From Orbilia blumenaviensis (lineage: Eukaryota; Ascomycota; Orbiliomycetes; Orbiliales; Orbiliaceae), in NCBI GenBank assembly GCA_036872755.1, contig JAVHNS010000005.1, forward strand, positions 2,108,001 to 2,172,000: 64,000 bases of DNA, in the 5' to 3' direction. The notes beneath the pieces are model-generated. The model did not search any database. It was not told the origin of the DNA and saw only the letters and a list, made by a program, of their open reading frames with translations. Below, piece by piece: positions 1 through 11,058 of this stretch (position 1 is the first letter of the stretch; each line of letters opens with the position of its first letter). The position numbers and the translations under genes were made by a program.

Positions 1-975
1 CATTTCTAGAGACACATCCATCCCGATAAATCTGCTAAGGTTTTGGGGGTTGCCGTGAATTCGAGCTAAAAGCCCAGTTCCACACCCGATGTCTAGCACA
101 AGTCCATCAAAATTGTATGTCTGTACGATTTTCTTAAGAAGTTCTTGGTAATGCCCAGTTGTTCCGGCATCGTAATGGGCAGCGACAAGATCATACCGCC
201 CCGCGATTTTGCGAGAAATGTCAGAAGCCCTGTTACGTTTTAAAAAGTATGAACTTATCGAAGAGTGAATGAACGAACGGTAGCCTCCTGGGAACGACTC
301 ACGGATCGCACAAGCTTCGGGTGTCGGATTTGTTGCATCTGCAGATTGCGTGAATATTGCCTTTGGCATTAGACTTACCTCTAACAATTGCACAGGGTGG
401 GTTGGCTCTTGCTCGCTCCTTGAGAGGATGGTGAATGTACACCAAGGGGAACCATGCAAGTTGTTTGTATAGAAAGCATCTTCGGCCGATTTCCGAATAG
501 CGCTGTGGAGATCCGGATTCACCTTTGGGTCTAAGAGTGTCCCAGTGTTGCAGAAAACCGGAGATAGTGGAATTGGTGTGTTGTCGAGTTCGATAACCGT
601 GCAAGCGTATTCATCCCATTCCGCTGTCGTTGCTTCTGCCCCAGCGACATTTTCGAGCAAAATACGGCCTCGAGCATCCGAAGCACATCTTTCTAAGATC
701 CGACTTGGTAGTCCAATCACAGGGATCGATATATCTTCGATATATTTCGTAGCAAGCACGGCTAGCGCTTTGCGGGGTCCATTGTGCCACTCCCAGGGCA
801 AAAGGTTGAAATAAACGTCAAAGCTCTCTGCGGCAGCGAAGTTTAGGTCTCGTTTGATACGGTCTTCTCCAATAAACCGTTGTTCTATAGTGTGCCTATC
901 CGTATATTTCTCGATATCTGAATAGCCCACATCTTTGCTCCCGGCTACCGACGCTCGGAGAAGGCAAACCCTCAT
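1..975 (-). CDS. Class I SAM-dependent methyltransferase with an ATP-grasp-like N-terminal region (3' end outside window)
   Basis: One uninterrupted reading frame of 325 codons runs from an ATG at 973-975 off the left edge; a TGA lies in frame just upstream, which supports this start. Residues about 305-320 carry the glycine-rich SAM-binding loop (LDIGCGTGLLARI), followed by an acidic end of strand 2 (FIGMD), as in class I methyltransferases. The first about 200 residues are a different module. The segment DVYFNLL followed by IPVIG recalls the N-terminal lobe of D-Ala-D-Ala-ligase-type ATP-grasp proteins, and YACTVIELDNTPIPLSP recalls a strand of the ATP-grasp core, but the stretch between them is much shorter than in an active enzyme. 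The methyltransferase call is seen directly; the ATP-grasp relationship is an inference. The substrate is unknown. The rest of the catalytic domain lies outside the window. Confidence 0.75.
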   Translation of the reverse strand, partial: MRVCLLRASVAGSKDVGYSDIEKYTDRHTIEQRFIGEDRIKRDLNFAAAESFDVYFNLLPWEWHNGPRKALAVLATKYIEDISIPVIGLPSRILERCASDARGRILLENVAGAEATTAEWDEYACTVIELDNTPIPLSPVFCNTGTLLDPKVNPDLHSAIRKSAEDAFYTNNLHGSPWCTFTILSRSEQEPTHPVQLLEVSLMPKAIFTQSADATNPTPEACAIRESFPGGYRSFIHSSISSYFLKRNRASDISRKIAGRYDLVAAHYDAGTTGHYQELLKKIVQTYNFDGLVLDIGCGTGLLARIHGNPQNLSRFIGMDVSLEM

Positions 976-2068
976 CTTTCAAATCCCTTTGTAAGGTGGC
1001 GCCGACGGAAAAAGAGTTTCGCGAGAGCTTTGACACTCCGGGAATTGAAAAAGGCGTGGGGGCACGAAACAGAAGCACACAATTGACGAATTAGAGAACT
1101 CGATCAAGGACGCTTCGAATAAAGTAATTCCTTCCTTCCAGGAGGCCCTTAAGTTAGATGCTAACTAGAGCAATGAGGGATATTTTATTGTACCTTTTCC
1201 ACAAGTCAGATGTTATATATTTGGTTACTGCAATTGAGTTGTCGACTCCGTCCTAAGCACGCGTTTGTGTTCAGAGTACACAAATTCCGGATGTCATGAT
1301 AGTTTTCTCGAGGATTGTCATGTGGGGGTTGTTTAGCTGGTACTGTGTGACTCCGCGCCATGGTATATGCTAATTTATGTATAAAGCACCCCAGATGCAG
1401 CTAAGCTTAGCTAAGTGTTACTCGAAACATTCTTTCCATGGGCGATTCTCTAGGACGCCTGGGTCGTATCCGGGCCATTTTATGCCCGTTATGGAGCCAT
1501 ATCCCGGTTATCCATTTACCATCACCATGGCGGAAAGTTTCCGTATGAGCATGTGCAGTGCTGCCTTTTTCATCAAGCTCAGCTGCGCAGCAATCGGTAG
1601 CTATCTTACGCAATGCAACGTTCTGTCGTCGAACAGACGGTTACAAGCGAACCAATAATACTCGATCATGAGCCTTTCTTGGCGGAGAGCCATGCAGGGA
1701 TCCACCAGATGTACTTGTTAATATTACTAATTGGCCTTTGTAGATATGGCGTGGAAGGCCTGGTGCAAATGGTGGTTCTCTGGGTGCCGTCGTAGATTGC
1801 CGGCTGTACCCCTCAGGAACAATTGATTGACACTGGGTTTCAAATGTGATATTAAGATTCTGCCGGTATGCCATTTCCCATAAATACCAACTTAATTGCC
1901 AGTGTTATAGGCAATATGCCTTTGCAGAAGAAGCGTTAGTTTTCCACATATTTAAACCTCTTGATTTTGCGGGGTTTTCATTACAACCCTTATCGCTACA
2001 ATCATTATTTCCTCCTCAAAACACTTAATTACTGTGTTCCCGACCGAAGGCCTGTCCCAAACGTAAAC
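976..2068. other. Intergenic, divergent promoter region
   Basis: This region separates the methyltransferase (minus) from the aminotransferase-like gene (plus), so it must hold both promoters. Short open frames on both strands at 1377-1874 show no recognisable protein features. I see no repeat or RNA gene. Confidence 0.5.
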
Positions 2069-3432
2069 ATGCAGACTGCTTGGGCAACCGAAGCTCGCTA
2101 CCGTTTCCCATCAGTTGTCGGGACGGGCCAGGTGTATATGGATAATGCCGGCGGTAGCCAAACGTTGGATGTTGTGATTGACTCGTAAGCGCAAGTTTAT
2201 CATAAGTACTTCGCTAGCGTCGTCGAGAGAGGAAGCTCGCGTCTGGTCCCTGCAATGGCTAACATGTGCCTTGGGTCAACAGGATAACACATTATTTGTC
2301 TAACACGAACGTCCAACTTGGAACTTCGTATGTCGTCGGGCAAAAATCAAATGAACTTGTAGCTGCTGGGCTTCTTGCTTCTGCTAAGTTCATCAACGCG
2401 GATCCCGGAGAAGTTGGTGAGTGAATTTTGGTAGCTTCGGTTCTTAATTGTCGTTGTACTAACATATGTTGATATCCAGTCCTCGGAAGTGCTGCGACCC
2501 AGCTTCTACACAACCTCTCCTCCGCTTTGAAATTTCCAAGTGGCAGTGAAATCATCGTCTCAGCCTGTGACCATGAGACCAACGTCGCTCCGTGGCTCCG
2601 ACTAGCCGAAAACCAGGGCCACACAGTCAAGTTTTGGAAACCAAGTCCATCCCACGAATGGACGCTCCAATTGTCCGACCTCGAACCTCTGTTATCGGCA
2701 AAGACTGCGGTTGTAGCATTCACAGCGTGTTCTAACATCACCGGTACGATCCATGATGTGAAAACCTATGCGGAATTCATCAAGGAGAAATACCCAGATA
2801 CTTTGGTAGCCGTTGATGGGGTTGCATATACTCCTCACCGTCCAATTGATGTTAAAGCACTCGGAGTGGACTTTTTCGTCTTTAGTTGGTATAAGGTCTA
2901 TGGCCCACACATTTCACTTCTTTATGCTGCCCCGCGCACGCAGAAGTATATCACTCCACTTACTCACTTTTTTAACCCTACGGAGACCTTGTTCGACAAG
3001 CTTAACCTAGCTGGAGGGAACTATGAGCTCACGGCTTCATTGCCCCCGTTGGTATATTTTTTGACCCCCGAAACGTGGGATGGGATCAAGAAACAAGAAG
3101 AAGTGCTGTCGAAGACGTTTATCGACTGGGTTCTTAGTCGGTCTGACGTAACCCTCTACGGAACTAAAGAGACAAGTAGCGATAAGAGAGTCCCAGTGTT
3201 AAGCTTTTCGGTTAAAGGGTGGGGAAGTAGGGATCTGGTAGAAGCAGTTGAGAAGGAGGACTTGAAATATGGTATCCGCTGGGGCCATGTTTATGCTAAG
3301 AGACTGGTAGATTTGCTTGGACTGGAGAAGCCGGACGAAGGCATTGTGAGAGTTAGCCTGTTGTTTTATAATACTGTCGAGGAGGTAGAGGGCTTGATTA
3401 AAGTCCTCGACAAGGTATTGGGCAAAAAGTAG
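2069..3432 (+). CDS. Aminotransferase class V, cysteine desulfurase-like protein
   Basis: Three exons, 2069-2184, 2283-2416 and 2480-3432, join to 400 codons plus stop. Introns of 98 and 63 nt have donors GTAAGC and GTGAGT and acceptors ACAG and CCAG. The protein is a fold-type I PLP enzyme of aminotransferase class V, closest to the cysteine desulfurase-like (VC1184-type) group. It opens with YMDNAGGSQ, has the co-factor-binding VDGVAYTPHRPIDV stretch near residue 195, and the probable Schiff-base lysine in SWYKVYGPH near residue 222. The usual desulfurase catalytic-cysteine loop is not evident, so the true reaction is uncertain. Length is normal for the family. There is no targeting signal, so the protein is probably cytosolic. 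Confidence 0.9.
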
Positions 3433-4726
3433 GAGTCAATTACGAGCGTTCCGACCAGCCTATTAAACTACTAGATAGTATAAATGTACGTACATGTCAA
3501 TCGTCGGGTGGCCATTTCATCAAATGATGCATGATTTTTGCATAGTTCAGATTCTCAAGTGGTGTTTGTTTCGTGCCCGGATTTCGAAGTCAAAGATATC
3601 GAAATTTCCTAAGTTGACATTTAGCTACATCTCCCTCGATATCGCGATGTTATGAATGTGATAAGTAAAGTAGCTAAGAGTCCTGACTAAGGTTTTTATT
3701 TGGACCGGAGATCGGATTAAAGGGTTCTCTTATAACACCGCCGGCCGCCAAATATTTCAATTGCTGATATGCGTTAAATATCGCAGTTAACCGGTGATTA
3801 AAATTCGAATGAGGTATCTCGGTCTCTGAGTATCGAATGGCTATAAGCGTATTTAAATTACTTTTATGGATTTATATGGAGTCTGAAATAAAGGGCTGGA
3901 GTTTGCAGATGGCACTATCTCCGCCCTTATCTCCCTCCGTCTAAGAAATCCGTGCTGTTTAGTGTGGCGAACACGAGCTGCGCAAAATCCAACAAGAAAG
4001 CCAAGCACAAATCGACAGGGGCTTTTCCCGGTCATTAGACTGTCACACCGACGTCATATCATGCTTGGGTAACTGCGCCCGGCCGTGCACACGTACATTG
4101 TATGCCCGTTCGGGCAGCAATTCGGATCTCGATGTATCCGCTTTGGACTCAAGTGAGCTAGCGCGGATGGGAATGCATCGAATGTCGTATGATAAAATGG
4201 TGCTGTATAGACCTGTTCTAGTCGCGTCCCTTGCGATACAAAGCTATATTAACTACTGCAAGTAACTGCAGCGCAAATGTCACCCTGACTGACGAAATAT
4301 TCGAAATCACTGCTGCTTACAAACTTATTAATTTATATACTATATACCATATGCTACCACGAAAACGGTTGAATTTAATAATTAGAGATTGAACATTCAA
4401 AGCTCAACGACTCTCTAGTTGAAATTACATTTTAAATTTCTGCCTTCTAAATATTTGCCTGCTTTTAGACTTCACAACCGACTCCCTGAGACCGAACCCG
4501 TTTTAACGTTTGGAATTTGCATACTACATTTCTGGTCAATCCCAGCGACAACGACGCTTCCAAAGGAAAAAACCACCAAAAACTAAACAACAACCGATAT
4601 CAAAACCCTCGCTTTCTGGGGGAATCATAAAGGGAAAGCAAAAGTTCCGTTTGAGATCGTCTCAAACCCATTTATACCGGCGGGTCTAGATCTATACCTA
4701 TTGTGCTACAATACAGCCGATCCATC
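3433..4726. other. Intergenic region, AT-rich
   Basis: There is no supported gene in 1.3 kb. Open frames at 3853-4265 are short and without protein character. The last 200 bases before 4727 are presumably the promoter of the Frag1/DRAM gene. Confidence 0.5.
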
Positions 4727-5780
4727 ATGTCGGGCACAGGTCAGGCGGGAACAGGGGTTCGCAGATATTTATCCTGGTACTGGTTCCCGATAATAGGGTC
4801 TATCGTCTGGATTGGTAAGTGGTTGCTTTCGTATTTATTAAAAACCAATTCCCCTTTAACGTGTGAGCATATACGTTGCATATTAATATCTATATCAACA
4901 ATGCATTCAAGTGAGCCTTTGTTTTAATATAGCTAACACCGATACTCTTGAACACAGCTACTCTTCTTAGTCTCTTAATAACATGGATTGCCGACGGAAG
5001 CCCTTACTACGAATCCATGGACCCCTCAGGCCAAACTATTGCCTACATATCCGATATAGGCGCCGACTACCTTAAACCGCTCTTTATCACCGGTTGCTCC
5101 ATAACATCCGTTTGTTTCGTCCTATCGCTCTTTGGTGCGAGATGGCTACGACACCGTGGCAGGATTTTGCCAAATACATCGACTACGCAGAGGGTTTTTA
5201 GCATTGTGGCTATTGTTGGGGCGATAATTGGCAGCGTTGGTCTCATACTACTGGCGATTTTTGATACCAGGAGGTATACGACGCTTCATAGAGTGTTCTT
5301 GACTGTATTTTGTGGAGGAGTTTTAATTAGTGCCCTAGGCACAGTCCGTAAGTTAATTCTCCAAAAAGTCGCAATTAAAAAGATTTTTTATGTGATCGAG
5401 CTCTAACTGATCTTTAAAATGCAGTCGAGTATTGGCGACTACAAAGAAATCACAGAACCTCCCGCGCCATAAACATTAGCATGTGGACAAAGTTTATCTT
5501 CTTTGTTATAGAATTTGCACTCGCAATCGCATTCGGCATTCTTCTTCGTAATAGGAACCATAATGCAGGTGCTGCTGTTGAATGGGGTATGCATATTCAA
5601 AATCAATATTCGATTAAACTTGAAAACCGCTAACGTAGGCTGTTAATGGATTTAGTTCTCGCAATTTTGTTCACGGGATACCTTCTTTCGTTTAATTTCG
5701 ATTTATTGCCGGCAGCGAGATCATATACCGGCCAGTTTAAAGATGTGGAGCTTACACCTCCTGTTTCGTCCCATTATTAA
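4727..5780 (+). CDS. Frag1/DRAM/Sfk1 family membrane protein
   Basis: Four exons, 4727-4814, 4958-5347, 5425-5586 and 5656-5780, add up to 254 codons plus stop. Introns begin GTAAGT, GTAAGT and GTATGC and end ACAG, GCAG and TTAG. The protein has about six hydrophobic segments. The first runs through the exon 1/exon 2 junction (YWFPIIGSIVWI then ATLLSLLITWIADG). The family hallmark I-x-YISDIGA follows near residue 65, and AAVEW with a final membrane segment near the C-terminus. Yeast Sfk1 supports PI4-kinase signalling at the plasma membrane and animal DRAM acts in lysosomes; which role applies here cannot be read from sequence. The start is the only ATG that leaves a normal N-terminus before segment 1. 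Confidence 0.88.
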
Positions 5781-6254
5781 TTGGCCATGGGTTGTGGGCT
5801 ATCTCGTAGTTACCTAATTACCATGTGTTTTTTCGGGAGCCTTATACGTCTCCTGTGCAGGGCTACCTCTTGTCCATATTTCATTGCCGTATTCAGCCTT
5901 CCTCTTGTTTGAAAGAAGCATTTGCCGGCGTTCAGCGATTTTCCTGTTCTCTATTTTCTTTTCTGTTTTTTAAATGCGATCTTGTTCCATGAAGTTACAT
6001 TCAGCCGATCGACGTTAAAATCATTCAGCGATAAAATAGTTGCCTTGCGGCTACTATACTAATAAATTTAAATTATACAGAGGCTCGGTTTCAAATACTA
6101 CGGCTGATTCTCTCATTCTATTAAACGCCTTCGGTGAGTAAACCAATCTGTCACCTAAAATATATAACTGTAAAATACGCCTACATGCAGGGTAATGCCG
6201 CAAACTCCCATCGAATGCATTGTTCAAGCCCCCTAGCTACAAAATTTACGACAA
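5781..6254. other. Short intergenic region between convergent genes
   Basis: The Frag1/DRAM gene (plus) and VHC1 (minus) end here tail to tail. The stretch is AT-rich and likely holds both 3' UTRs. Nothing else is seen. Confidence 0.5.
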
Positions 6255-9200
6255 CTATAAAGCCATTGTAACCGTCATAGAATTGCTGTGAATCAGCAAA
6301 ACAGGTGGTAAGTTCTCACAGAGCACCTAACGACCAACACCATTAGCAAAAAATTTCAATTAACCAAAATAGCAAATTGAGAGGATAAACTCACGTCCAA
6401 TCCGGAAATATACTCCACGCATGCTTCCTCGCTCTTATAAGTCCCCGCCAACGGACTCGGTAGGGTCGTGAAGACCACAGCTGTGTCTTTGCTATGCTTC
6501 TCCACCAACTCATTTAATATCAAATACTGCGCCAAGCTGGGTAAATCGTTAAAGCTCAAAGGTACATCTTGGCCGCCGGGGTATCCGCTTGCCCGTCTAT
6601 GGCTTGGGGGTTCCTGGTCCGCAAACATGATCGTAGGTCCACTATCCTCGTGCTCGGCGACTTGGGTATGTGGTATCTTTTGGGAGGTGAAGGCAGAGGA
6701 GCTAATACTGCGATGATTTAGTCCCGGACGTTTGGATGGAGGGATAGCAGATGCGGGTGTAAGAGTATTGACAGCAGAGGTAGACGCGGAGCTCGGGCCT
6801 GCCACCGAAGACGGAGACGATGTATCAGGTGGATCTATTGGTCCTCTTGTTACTGGCCCATCTGAAGCCCGGGCCCCAGAAGGACCAGCTCTAGATTTTG
6901 CGGGTACCAATTCCTCCACGTTTCGCCCAGTGGATTTCCTCTTCGCATCAAACCTGGCGATTTCTCCAGCACTGAGTAGGACTCCGCCGCCAATACTAGC
7001 TCTTCGAGATACGGGATCTGATCGTTCGAATTTATTCGGTCGCCTTCCTGGCCATCTCTGACTTTCTGGGCTGTCTTCCTCATCGTCGTTATACTCTTCC
7101 ACATCGTTTAAGCTGGCTGCGGACTCAGTGCTGGACGAACTATCCGAATCTGAATCCGACGAATCACTCTCCGTCTCTGTCTCGGAGAGTACATGTGGCT
7201 GTAGCGAATGTGTCGTCATATTCATTGTACCCAATGGGACACCAGGCCCGTGCAACCTTGTCATTGACCTCCCTCTCTTTCGCCTTTTCACGAATCTCTT
7301 AACGCCGTCAAGGAATCTTTCCGTTTTCGTTCCAGGCATAACAGCGCCTTGTTGCATAAAAGTTCCCGCGGGCCACTGTTCAGACCTCAGCAAGTCCGCA
7401 ACTTGCGAGTTCAACGCGCTTTCACTTTCGTGAAGCTCAGCCTGCCTTCTTCGGCGCTGAAGTTCAACCCACCATTCCTGGCTCCCGATAATCTCTTCAA
7501 CGCGTTCGTTCTTTTCATCCTTGCCGTTTACGATGGTTTCATATGTCTTCAAATCACCCTTTGCCAACCAACACACAACCACCTCCGCTTTAATCCGTAA
7601 ATTGTCGAGCAGTGCTTTGACTCGCCCAGCTTCTTCTTCCACGTCGCTTTCATACTCCACGAAGACGATAACGCGGACTGTATATGCGTTTTTCCAAGCC
7701 GGAACCGTATGTAAAATACACCCAAGCTGCAATATCAATGTATAAGTATCAAAATTCGTCGTAAGCACACCGCTCGTGGCGCCGTTTTCACCAGAAACCT
7801 GTGCAGACATCTGAATCGGCCACAGGTCGATATATTTCTTCTTCGGTGTCTGCCCGGGTTTAGGTATCTGTAAGTGTTTGAATCCTTTGGCCAAGGCGAC
7901 ATTGATCTGTAGAGACATTAACATATCCTCAAGCATATTGACCCAGGATGTTACGGTAATAGCTTGCTCGATCCTGCAGGTATCAGTTGGAAGCTGCCCG
8001 CGAGTCTCGTTGGTATCGTCAACATCATCCTTTGCAGTCGCATCGGGGACCGCGATTTCGATCAATGGTTTTCGTTTCTGGTACTCTTCAAGATTGTACA
8101 TTCCCATAATGGCGATGTTGGGTCGCATACCACCAAGCCCGGCGCTCTAGTATTCCTCAAGTTAGCGTAGGCCAAATCAACGAATCTGGGAAATTCTAAA
8201 CCATACCAGGATAATATTCCGCATGCCCCATTCAATAGTTGGGCTGATTGCAAGCTGTGCAAAAGCTTTACATTTCCCAAAATCGATGTACTTCATCCAG
8301 GCTTGTTGTTGCTTCTTTGCCTCCGGGAATGACTCTCTAAAGTCTGGAGTCACGATTACGTGTGCTAGGATATAAAGCCCTCCTTTTTTCAGCGCTAAAG
8401 TGACAGTCAGCATACCGCCTTGACATATTTGTTAGTGAAAAACTTACAATTGCAGAATTGAATTAACTTGTACGACCTTCTTGGATCATTCACAAATAGC
8501 AACAACTGAGGCCTCCAGAACTTGATGTGGTTCTCCTGCTTTAAGCGTAGCAAATACTTCCTAACTTGGTGGTATATCAAACTTTGGCTGACGTCTCCCC
8601 ATGCTTTCGGCGGTGATGTGTAATGGATCAACAAGAACAGAAACAGTAGTAGCAGAACACATGCACTAGCATATACCCCATCGACGAAGAACATCGTAAT
8701 GCCGCTAATAACAGTTCCTATAGCTGCGGTCCACCACCGAAAATAATTGAAACTTGGGCGGAAATTAGGTGCTGCGCTGACCTTCAGGAGAAAACAGGCC
8801 AGATTGATAGCTAAGAAGGTGAGGAGGTATGTCATTGTAACGAATGATGCGATTTGGTTGATATTCGCGAGAAGTGTGAGCTGTGCTATGAGAAACGTGA
8901 AGAGGATAGCGACAATCGGCTCGTCACTGGAAGCGGTGCCCTGAGCAAACATCCCGAACCCTGGTATGAGGTTGTCTCTTGCGAGCGCCTGGAGGAGCTT
9001 TGCGCTACCAACGACGCCCAATAAAGCGGAGAAGAAGGAAGTTGCGAATTCGCCCGCAAATATGAGGACAGCGGAAGCATTCACGTCCTGAATGATGTTG
9101 AGGTTGTCGTACAACGCTGTGCGTTTGATGCTTGCCGCCATAGCAAAGATGACGAACGTATAGGTTATGAAGGTGATCAGAAGACCGTGTAGTGTACCCT

Positions 9201-10412
9201 TTGGGATTGACTTGTTGGGTTTGCGAAGGTCTCCACTCATGGATGCACCGCTGTAGACGCAGATATTTAGTACTGTACTACTACAACGGAGGAAAAAATA
9301 CTCACGCAAAGATCCCACCAGTTGCAGGGAAGAGAATACCGAATAGACTCTGAAAATTCTCTTTCTGGTGCGACTCACTCCCAGCAGCACCTTTAGTGAA
9401 GTGCGGGAGCAGGTTTTCTCTAAAGGTATCCCACGAAAGCCCGGTATACAGTGGTCCATGATCGCCATATATCGGCTTGATGAAAAGTGTGGAGATCGGA
9501 ATAGAGTAAGTTGCAGCCAGGAGAATAATCAAGAGCAGGTTGGACGCCTTGGCGAAAATTCCCGATCCGAGAAGGCATATGATGGTGCAAAAGATAAGGA
9601 TACCTAGAATTATTGTTAGGGATAGGAATCAGGATTGTCGTAAAAACGGAAATGCTCGCACCAGTAGCATATAGATATCTCCAAGCCTAAATACGGTATT
9701 AGTCGTCTTCGAAGTAAATCACTAAGTATGTAGCGTCTCACAAATGAGTCCGGCAGTATACCGGTGCCATCATCAGGCCTTGCCCCATAGTTGTTCATAA
9801 TACAATCCACCAAACCGACAGCATTCATACCCGTATTGAGCACATATCCAAGGTAAAAGACAATGCCGATACTGCCTCCAAATTCTGGTCCAAGGCTTCG
9901 AGATATTAAATAGTAGGCACCACCGCCTCTGACGGTGCCATTCGTTGAAATAGCCGAAATTGAGAGCGTGGTTACGAGGTTTATCATGTAACTGGTCGCC
10001 AGCATGCCTATGTCAATTCTCCGGCATCAGTCCTCAACGTCACTATTATAAAAAAACAAGAACTTGGATCCACAGTACCCATCATTCCCAGCACACCACT
10101 CTGTCCAAGGATAAAGCCAAATCTTAAGAACATAAGAATCGATAGGACGTTCAAAGTGGTCGGCACAAAAACACCATTGAACGTGCCAAGTTTATTCGAC
10201 TTGAGTTTCGACTTCGCCCGTGTCTCCTCATCGTTGGTTATACTCTTTGTCATCCTTGGTAGGTGGCTCGTAGCATCACCGCTCCTTCGACGTCGTGAAA
10301 ACCATCCACTGGAATGCGTATGTCGTTGATCGGGCGGTACCGACCCGCGACGGGTGAGGGCTTCGGTGGCATCGCCGAGAAGTTGAGAGACATATCGCCC
10401 GGCAGCAGCCAT
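6255..10412 (-). CDS. VHC1: Cation-chloride cotransporter, SLC12 family (VHC1 type)
   Basis: Eight exons on the minus strand (10412-10079, 10007-9742, 9686-9662, 9603-9306, 9250-8448, 8394-8207, 8146-6395, 6326-6255) give 1245 codons plus stop with all phases consistent. Exon 3 is only 25 nt. Residues about 75-110 hold the first membrane helix (TFNGVFVPTTLNVLSILMFLRFGFILGQ), then the SLC12 signature TNGTVRGGGAYYLISRSLG, ASMSGDLRKP, and further helices. The soluble C-terminal domain begins near QFCNSLKKGGLYIL and GGMRPNIAIMG. The last 23 residues, in a separate exon, contain LPPVLLIH and VTMAL, the standard family ending. Yeast Vhc1 moves K and Cl across the vacuolar membrane. An acidic, Ser/Asp-rich insert at about residues 959-1000 and a Pro/Ser-rich stretch after it look disordered. 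Confidence 0.95.
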
Positions 10413-11058
10413 GTCAAGGCCTCTAGATGCGTATGTGGTAGAAATTGAGGGTAGTTATCGGAGTCGAAAGATCATTGCTAACGATCCTGGCAGCAGCTGA
10501 GCAGCGAGATCGAACGGTAGCCGCCAGATGAATGCCGGACAACGTCATAGCATGGATGAATTGTTTTAAAAACAGCAGCTGCAATCGAATCGCAAGCTGC
10601 CAACCGCGACAACGCGTCTGAAAATAGCCACAAAGAGTGAAGACCAGTCATATCTGTAGATATTTTGGTAGGATACGGCACCAGAATAACCTAAGTACGA
10701 GCTTATTCACGCTGAGGGACATAAGTAGAAGCCCCCCATGCAATTTGAGATTCCGTCATTGCGCATCGCCTGCGGGCTGCAGGAGAATGAGCGCGTCCTC
10801 TAATTGGTTGGATATAATACAACAAAAGCAACACAATTTGAGAACATCTGAAAACCAGACAGTAATGAAACACTCAATCTCATAACTGATACGAAAGGAG
10901 AGTATATACTCGAAGCAAAGAAGGAGTCCTTAGAATTAAACAAGTGCAATAGCGACTCAATTTAACGGGCGTTCATAAGTAGACAAGAAAGACCTTTTCC
11001 TTGCCAGTCGCTCGATCGACTTGTCTCAAAATAACAAGTACGCCTCTTTCCTGCCACG
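10413..11058. other. Promoter region of VHC1
   Basis: The 646-bp stretch lies upstream of VHC1 and downstream of the next minus-strand gene. No additional gene is supported. Confidence 0.5.

Noticed and set aside
1377..1874. Complementary short frames upstream of the aminotransferase-like gene
   Set aside because: No family features, no transposon signature and no exon partners.
6468..8170. Several plus-strand frames of 68-109 codons
   Set aside because: All are antisense shadows of the long seventh exon of VHC1, whose minus-strand frame is continuous and conserved.
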